A stretch of DNA of 64,000 nt, taken from Marinomonas sp. KMM3893. GTDB taxonomy: Bacteria > Pseudomonadota > Gammaproteobacteria > Pseudomonadales > Marinomonadaceae. Under the pieces are notes generated by a model that was not told the origin of the DNA, searched no databases, and saw nothing but the letters and a program-made list of their open reading frames with translations. The stretch's first letter is position 1, and every line of letters begins with the position of its first letter. The stretch is taken from positions 496,001 through 560,000 of the forward strand of contig NZ_SJSC01000003.1 of assembly GCF_004352855.1 (NCBI RefSeq), given 5' to 3'. Shown in pieces: positions 58,902 through 64,000 of the stretch. Both the position numbers and the translations under genes were made by a program.

Positions 58902-60254
58902 CTATACTAAAAAAAGAGTGGCGAGACCAAGGAAGGCTAAGAAGCCAACAACATCGGTCACAGTTGTCAAAATCACACTGGCGGCTAATGCAGGGTCAAT
59001 ACCTAGCTTCTTCAGGAAAATAGGTAATAGCGTGCCAGTGAGGGCGGCAAACAAGAGATTTATGATTGTCGCGCTTGCAATGATATAGGCAATCTTTATG
59101 TTGTCAAACCAAAGTGCGGTTAAAGCGGCAATAACCGTTGCCCAAAGTATGCCATTTAGCAAACCGACGATCAATTCGCGGTTTAAAAGCCATCTTGTGT
59201 TGGTGGCACCGATTTGATTTAAGGCGATACCACGAATAACCAAGGTAAGTACCTGAGAGCCTGCTATGCCGCCCATGCTGGCAACGATGGGCATTAAAAT
59301 GGCCAGCGCGACCACTTGATCAAGTGTGTGCTGGAATAGCCCAATCACATAGGAAGCAATGAAGGCGGTAATTAGGTTGATGCCTAGCCAAACGGCGCGT
59401 CGTCTGGTGGTTTTTAAGATGGGGGAGAAGGTGTCTTCATCATCGTCTAGGCCTGCCATGCTGAGCATGGAGTGCTCCGCTTCATCGCGGATAACATCGA
59501 CCACGTCATCAATGGTGATGCGGCCTAATAATTTTCTGGTTTTGCTGTCAATAACCGGTGCCGAGACCAAATCCATTTTTTCAAACAGTTGTGCCACTTC
59601 GCTGGCAGGCGTTTCTGCGTCTATCACTGTGTTGTCGGTTTCCATGATGTCGCGCACGGTGGCGTTCACATCGGCTACCAAGAGTTTGGTGAGAGGCAGC
59701 GAGCCAAGCAGTCGATCAGAGCGACTAACAACCAGTAGGTTATCCGTCATGTCTGGAAGTTTGTTGTGGCGACGAAGGTAGCGGAAAACGATGTCCACTG
59801 TGATGTTCGGACGTATGGTAATGGTGTCCGTATTCATCAAGCCGCCAGCAGAGTCTTCTGAGTAGCTCAGCAGGGCTTCTACTCGTAACCTGTCTTGGCT
59901 TGACATGGAAGCCAGTACTTCTTTTACAACGGTTTCTGGAAGGTGTTGTAAAAGGTCGGCAAGGTCATCGCTTTCAAAGTGTTCGGAAACGGCAACGAGA
60001 CGCTCAGTATTCATGTTGCGCATGAATTGAACGCCAATGTCTTCGCTTAGGTATTGAAGAACATCCCCTTCATTTTTGGAATCGATTAGGTCCCAAAGTA
60101 ATTTACGTTCTTTTGGTGGGGAAGATTCCAGTAAACGGGCAACATCTTGAGCAGGTAGTGCACCGTTAAGGAGATAACGGATCTGCATGGTGGCACCGGA
60201 CTCTAGGGAGTCGGTGACCGTTTGAAGGTGGGCTAAGGTGGTTTGTTCTGGCAT
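58902..60254 (-). CDS. mgtE: Magnesium transporter MgtE
   Basis: MgtE is a Mg2+-gated channel for magnesium. The 450 residues show the N domain (about 15-130), two CBS domains (about 135-260) and a C-terminal membrane domain with five helices (about 285-448) containing PIVASMGGIAGSQ. All three modules are complete, so gating by cytosolic Mg2+ is expected. It follows ptsO after 8 bases. Confidence 0.95.
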   Translation of the reverse strand: MPEQTTLAHLQTVTDSLESGATMQIRYLLNGALPAQDVARLLESSPPKERKLLWDLIDSKNEGDVLQYLSEDIGVQFMRNMNTERLVAVSEHFESDDLADLLQHLPETVVKEVLASMSSQDRLRVEALLSYSEDSAGGLMNTDTITIRPNITVDIVFRYLRRHNKLPDMTDNLLVVSRSDRLLGSLPLTKLLVADVNATVRDIMETDNTVIDAETPASEVAQLFEKMDLVSAPVIDSKTRKLLGRITIDDVVDVIRDEAEHSMLSMAGLDDDEDTFSPILKTTRRRAVWLGINLITAFIASYVIGLFQHTLDQVVALAILMPIVASMGGIAGSQVLTLVIRGIALNQIGATNTRWLLNRELIVGLLNGILWATVIAALTALWFDNIKIAYIIASATIINLLFAALTGTLLPIFLKKLGIDPALAASVILTTVTDVVGFLAFLGLATLFLV

Positions 60255-60262
60255 GGCGATCC

Positions 60263-60532
60263 TTACTCGTCTTCGCCGAAGCGATCATTGATCAAGGTGA
60301 TAACCGCTTTGATGGCTTCCTCTTCATCTTCCCCGTTGGTTTTAATTTTGATCTCTGTGCCTTTGCCAGCCGCCAACATCATCATTGCCATGATGCTTTT
60401 ACCATCAACGTTGCGGCCATCTTTTTCAATGGTGATGTCAGAAGAGAAACGAGACGTTGTTTCTACCAGTTTGCCAGCTGCGCGCGCATGAAGGCCAAGT
60501 TTGTTAATGATGGTGATAGACTCTTCCAACAT
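60263..60532 (-). CDS. ptsO: HPr-family phosphocarrier protein NPr
   Basis: NPr passes phosphate from EI-Ntr to EIIA-Ntr in the nitrogen PTS. The 89 residues carry the phospho-acceptor His16 in LGLHARAAG and a Ser in VDGKSIMAMMML, the usual positions for the family. It is directly downstream of ptsN; rapZ, normally between them, is missing. An acidic tail (EDEEEA and GEDE) is notable. Confidence 0.93.
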   Translation of the reverse strand: MLEESITIINKLGLHARAAGKLVETTSRFSSDITIEKDGRNVDGKSIMAMMMLAAGKGTEIKIKTNGEDEEEAIKAVITLINDRFGEDE

Positions 60533-60542
60533 ACTCTTTCCT

Positions 60543-60992
60543 TTATAGTAATGAATCTAGTGCAATAAAGAGGGCGTCATTTGTTTCGGCCTCTCTTAAT
60601 GTGTTTAACACTTTTTCTGATTGTGCCAGTTCAGCAATTTCCGCCAGCGTGGATAAGTGTGCGTCACATTCTTGTGGTGGCACAATTAACGCAAAAACTA
60701 AATCGATTGGTTTTCTGTCGACCGCATCAAAGTCAATGGCAGATTGCAGCGACAAAATAACGACAGCGGTGTGATTGGCGCTTTCTAGGCGACAATGAGG
60801 AATGGCAATGCCATTACCAATGCCGGTGCTGCCTAGCTTTTCGCGTCCAAGTAAAGCTTCGTAGATTGCTTCTTTGTCACAATGGAGACGATTTGCAGCC
60901 ACATCGGCAACGCTTTCAAGAATGCGTTTTTTGCTCACAACGTCTTGTTTTGCAAAGACAAGGTCTGCTTTTATTAATGATTTTAATGGCAT
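60543..60992 (-). CDS. ptsN: PTS IIA-like nitrogen regulatory protein PtsN
   Basis: PtsN (EIIA-Ntr) is a regulatory phospho-acceptor affecting potassium transport, nitrogen and envelope stress in relatives. The 149-residue EIIA fold has the active His66 in GIAIPHCRLE. It starts 18 bases after the rpoN stop. The hpf gene normally found between rpoN and ptsN is absent. It is likely cotranscribed with rpoN and ptsO. Confidence 0.95.
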   Translation of the reverse strand: MPLKSLIKADLVFAKQDVVSKKRILESVADVAANRLHCDKEAIYEALLGREKLGSTGIGNGIAIPHCRLESANHTAVVILSLQSAIDFDAVDRKPIDLVFALIVPPQECDAHLSTLAEIAELAQSEKVLNTLREAETNDALFIALDSLL

Positions 60993-61010
60993 AAGAAGTA
61001 GTTGTCCGTA

Positions 61011-62489
61011 TTAAATCAATCGTTTTCGTTCATTAGAAGGAGGAATGTTCATTGCCTCACGGTACTTTGCAACAGTTCGTCGTGCTACTTGTATGCCTTG
61101 GTCCGCTAAAATAGTGGCTAGCTTGTTGTCACTCAAGGGCTTTTTGGCGGGTTCTTCTACCACCAATTTTTTGATCATGGCTCTGATTGCTGTCGAAGAG
61201 CATTCGCCACCAGAAGCGGTATTAACGTGGCTTGAGAAGAAGTACTTCAGCTCGAAAATACCTTTTGGTGCGTGCATGTACTTTTGTGTCGTCACACGCG
61301 AAATGGTGGACTCGTGCATGCCGACTTCTTCCGCGACATCGTGAAGTACCATGGGTTTCATGGCTTCTTCACCAAGTTCAAAGAAGTCGATTTGGCGATT
61401 TACGATACAGCTGGCCACTTTGAGTAGGGTCTCGTTGCGGCTTTGTAGGCTTTTCATAAACCACTTGGCTTCTTGCAAGGAGTTTTTGATGTAGGTGACG
61501 TCTTCTGAGGTGGAGGCTGTTGCGGCCATCGCAGAATAAGTTTCGTTGATCTTGACGGGCGGTAACGCGTCGTTATTTAACTCAACTTGCCAAACCCCAT
61601 TGCACTTTTTGACAGAGACATCTGGAATAACATAATCCGTGTCATCAGCGTCAATAATAGAGCCTGGTCGTGGGTTGAGTTGTTGAATCAGATCGACCAC
61701 TTCCTTCAATGACTCTTCTTTGAGCTTTGTTTTGCGACTTAATTGAGCAAAATCACGGTTGCCTAGTAAAGCCAGATGGTTATCGACTAGGTTGTAGGTA
61801 CTCTTATAAAGAGGGTGGTCGCGAAAGGCTTCTAATTGCACTAATAGGCAATCGCGTAAGTCAGTTGAACAGGCGCCAGCAGGATCAAAGCGTTGTAGTC
61901 TGTGTTGCACTGCCATGACTTCGTCGAGCTCAAGATCTTCAAGTTCGCTGGTTAGCGATTCCCAAATATCTTCAGGCGTAATACTGAGATAGCCGTCTGA
62001 TTGCACGCATTCAATGATGGCGTAAGCGATTTCAATGTCGCGATCTGACATGTGCGTTAGATTAAGTTGCCAGATCAAGTGATCTTGAATGCTTTCAGCA
62101 GGGGCGTTGCGACTTTCGTAGTCACTGTCACCTTCATAATTATTGCTGGAGCCGACGCTTGCTGCGGCAGAATTTTGGTAAGTATCGTCCCAATTGCTGT
62201 CAATGGAGAGCTCTGCTGGAATGCTGTCGGTCCACTCGGACTCAACGCGGGCTTCTTCACTGGCGTTCGCCTCGGTTTTTTTACTGGCTGCCTCTTCCTG
62301 TTCTCTCGTTGGCGCTTCTGAATGGGAAAAATCTTCATCATCAATTTCTAAAAGCGGATTGGATTCTAGAAACTCATGGATTTCCTGTTTCAGGTCTAAC
62401 GTAGAAAGCTGCAGCAACCGAATGGCTTGTTGCAGCTGGGGAGTCATGGTCAGTTGTTGACCGATTTTTAATTGCAGAGACTGCTTCAT
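61011..62489 (-). CDS. rpoN: RNA polymerase sigma-54 factor RpoN
   Basis: RpoN directs transcription at -24/-12 promoters with AAA+ activators, typically for nitrogen and flagellar genes. The 492 residues have region I (about 1-50, Gln/Leu-rich, MTPQLQQAIRLLQLS) and an acidic, variable region II (about 55-125). The core-binding region III follows, with the HTH and, near the end, the RpoN box ARRTVAKYR (469-477). It is downstream of lptB, as usual. Confidence 0.97.
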   Translation of the reverse strand: MKQSLQLKIGQQLTMTPQLQQAIRLLQLSTLDLKQEIHEFLESNPLLEIDDEDFSHSEAPTREQEEAASKKTEANASEEARVESEWTDSIPAELSIDSNWDDTYQNSAAASVGSSNNYEGDSDYESRNAPAESIQDHLIWQLNLTHMSDRDIEIAYAIIECVQSDGYLSITPEDIWESLTSELEDLELDEVMAVQHRLQRFDPAGACSTDLRDCLLVQLEAFRDHPLYKSTYNLVDNHLALLGNRDFAQLSRKTKLKEESLKEVVDLIQQLNPRPGSIIDADDTDYVIPDVSVKKCNGVWQVELNNDALPPVKINETYSAMAATASTSEDVTYIKNSLQEAKWFMKSLQSRNETLLKVASCIVNRQIDFFELGEEAMKPMVLHDVAEEVGMHESTISRVTTQKYMHAPKGIFELKYFFSSHVNTASGGECSSTAIRAMIKKLVVEEPAKKPLSDNKLATILADQGIQVARRTVAKYREAMNIPPSNERKRLI

Positions 62490-62564
62490 AAAGAAACACT
62501 TCTAATAAGAGGAAATTGGAACGAGTTATGCATACTACTCCCTTTCGGCTGCAAAGATAAGAGG

Positions 62565-63290
62565 CTATAGACGGAAGTCGTCCCCTAAATAAACCTTTTT
62601 TACTTGCTCATTGTTGATCACGGTATCAGCATCACCTGAGGCGATTATTTTCCCATTGCCTACGATATAGGCTTTGTCGCAAATGTCTAATGTTTCGCGT
62701 ACGTTGTGATCGGTAATCAAAACACCAATGCCGCTTTCTTGCAGGTGTTTTATGATCAGTTTAATGTCGCCAACCGAGATGGGGTCAACCCCAGCGAAAG
62801 GTTCATCCAATAGGATGAACTTTGGGTTCATGGCAAGCGCACGCGCTATTTCCACGCGACGACGTTCGCCGCCAGAGAGTGCCATGCCTAAGTTACTGCG
62901 AATGTGGGTGACATGAAACTCGTTTAACAGGCCTTCTAGTCTTTCTTTCTTTTGTTCTTTTGACAGCTCTTTGCGCGTTTCTAAAATGGCGTAAATATTG
63001 TCTTCAACGGACATTTTTCTAAAAATAGACGCTTCTTGTGGTAAGTAGCCAATGCCTTTTTGCGCCCGCGTATGCATGGCGTTTTTGGTGATGTCTTGCC
63101 CGTCGATGAAGATGCCGCCGGCGTCATTCGCGACCATGCCAACTATCATATAGAAGCAGGTCGTTTTGCCTGCGCCATTTGGGCCGAGCAAGCCAACGGC
63201 TTGACCGGATTCTACAGAAAGAGAGACGTCTTTAACGACTTGTCTTTTTTTGTAGCTCTTCGCCAGGTTTTTTGCTTCTAAAAGGGCCAT
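62565..63290 (-). CDS. lptB: LPS export ABC transporter ATP-binding protein LptB
   Basis: LptB powers LPS extraction by LptFG from the inner membrane. The 241-residue ATPase has Walker [10 protein letters not shown] (36-44), a signature [15 protein letters not shown] and Walker [14 protein letters not shown], then a switch His in ITDHNVRE. The start is directly adjacent to the lptA stop. Confidence 0.97.
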   Translation of the reverse strand: MALLEAKNLAKSYKKRQVVKDVSLSVESGQAVGLLGPNGAGKTTCFYMIVGMVANDAGGIFIDGQDITKNAMHTRAQKGIGYLPQEASIFRKMSVEDNIYAILETRKELSKEQKKERLEGLLNEFHVTHIRSNLGMALSGGERRRVEIARALAMNPKFILLDEPFAGVDPISVGDIKLIIKHLQESGIGVLITDHNVRETLDICDKAYIVGNGKIIASGDADTVINNEQVKKVYLGDDFRL

Positions 63291-63809
63291 CTATTTCTTT
63301 TTGCCTTCTTTTTCGTTGTCTGCTGGTTGTAATGTCATAGATACGCGCCCTGTGCCTTTTTTCTGGGCGTTAAAGGTGCCGGTGTCTATGTGGTAGAGGA
63401 TGTAATCGGCGGTGATCTTGTCGTCCATCTTATTGAGGTAGCCATTGCCAAAGATTTCCAATTTTGACGTGGTGACTTGATAGTCTATTTTATCCCCTCG
63501 ACTGATCATCATATTGCCGCTCCAGTCGATTTGCTGACTGAATTTTGCCGGTCCGCCTGTGGCAACCAGTTTGCTGAATTTCCGAGTTTTAGGGTCGGTT
63601 GTGACCTTCAGGTATTGAGCTTGTATCTCAATGGTTCCCTGTTTCACAAAGACATCGCCCTTGTAGGTCGCTTCACCTGTTTTTTGGTCTAAAAAGGCTT
63701 CGTTCGACTGTATTGTTAGTGGCTGACTTAAGTCATCAGGCAGAGCAAGGACTTGTTGGCTAATGATTAAGCTGGCCAAGAGTGCGCTGAAATTAATGAG
63801 TTGTTTCAT
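63291..63809 (-). CDS. lptA: LPS transport periplasmic protein LptA
   Basis: LptA forms the periplasmic bridge that carries LPS to LptDE. The 172 residues have a signal peptide (about 1-22, ending VLA before LPDD) and an OstA-like beta-jellyroll (about 30-155), with QSNEAFLDQKTGEATYKGDVF. A basic tail (about 165-172) follows. It lies directly upstream of lptB and overlaps the end of lptC by 17 bases. Confidence 0.95.
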   Translation of the reverse strand: MKQLINFSALLASLIISQQVLALPDDLSQPLTIQSNEAFLDQKTGEATYKGDVFVKQGTIEIQAQYLKVTTDPKTRKFSKLVATGGPAKFSQQIDWSGNMMISRGDKIDYQVTTSKLEIFGNGYLNKMDDKITADYILYHIDTGTFNAQKKGTGRVSMTLQPADNEKEGKKK

Positions 63810-64000
63810 ACTGTCCTCGTACGGATCCTGTCATGACGACTTCTTCTGAATTAATGTAAGTAACGATGGTTTTTGCCGTTGTCTTGCCTTGTGTCGAATG
63901 CAAGGTGGCGTGACCGCTGCTTGTTAATGACTGATTACTGTCTAAATAATGAATGTTGTCGGCGTTAAGAATGATGTCGGGTGAATCTACAGACTGCTTA
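63793..64000 (-). CDS. lptC: LPS export protein LptC, C-terminal part (5' truncated by window edge)
   Basis: LptC anchors the LptA bridge to LptBFG. The visible 68 residues are in frame with a stop at 63793-63795 inside lptA. They show an OstA-type beta pattern (ADNIHYLDSNQSL, then TYINSEEVVMTGSVRG). The N-terminal membrane helix is off the window. The call rests on this fold plus its position before lptA. Confidence 0.85.
   Translation of the reverse strand, partial: KQSVDSPDIILNADNIHYLDSNQSLTSSGHATLHSTQGKTTAKTIVTYINSEEVVMTGSVRGQYETTH

Overview
The window is a stretch of housekeeping chromosome from a motile Gram-negative gammaproteobacterium. Gene order closely follows the Pseudomonas/Oceanospirillales pattern (psd-HDOD-motAB-rsgA-orn; nnrD-tsaE-amiC-mutL-miaA-hfq-hflXKC-hisZ-purA; rnpB-mraZ-dcw-lpxC-secA-argJ; gatCAB/mreBCD-maf-rng-yhdP; lptCAB-rpoN-ptsN). 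Together with the modest GC content and the protein sequences, this suggests a marine Oceanospirillales member, most like Marinomonas. The genus is an inference; no search was run. Layout: 1-0.6 kb is the C-terminal part of secF. 0.7-7.5 kb holds psd and an HDOD-domain gene (minus), motAB (plus), rsgA (minus), orn (plus) and a TauE/SafE exporter (minus). 7.5-20.6 kb is one long plus-strand run: nnrD, tsaE, amiC, mutL, miaA, hfq, hflX, hflK, hflC, a DUF2065 gene, hisZ and purA. It covers metabolite repair, tRNA t6A and i6A modification, cell-wall hydrolysis, mismatch repair, RNA chaperoning, membrane protease control, and histidine/purine synthesis. 20.7-22.8 kb is a CpxR/CpxA-type two-component system, followed by RNase P RNA (rnpB, 22908-23252). 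23.4-41.1 kb is a complete dcw division and cell-wall cluster: mraZ, rsmH, ftsL, ftsI, murE, murF, mraY, murD, ftsW, murG, murC, ddlB, ftsQ, ftsA, ftsZ and then lpxC. Most junctions overlap or are only a few bases apart. A promoter and a three-repeat MraZ-type operator precede mraZ. 41.3-45.6 kb is secA, argJ and mutT. gatB, gatA and gatC run on the minus strand (45.7-48.9 kb), divergent from mreB-mreC-mreD-maf-rng-yhdP and a nitrilase-family gene (49.2-58.3 kb). From 58.4 kb to the right edge everything is on the minus strand, transcribed toward lower coordinates: lptC (partial), lptA, lptB, rpoN, ptsN, ptsO, mgtE and darP. No insertion sequence, prophage, CRISPR array, tRNA or rRNA gene was seen, and I found no convincing undescribed multi-gene system. 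No gene-free stretch exceeds 300 bases once rnpB is counted. The points most worth a second look are departures from expected synteny (no hpf or rapZ beside rpoN/ptsN, no tldD or pmbA around darP, a TauE/SafE gene where queG is often found) and several regulatory structures: the MraZ operator merging into the ribosome binding site, overlapping divergent gatC/mreB promoters, an inverted repeat with a CpxR-like box before cpxR, a hairpin before the TTG-started hflX, and a possible ATT start for mreC.
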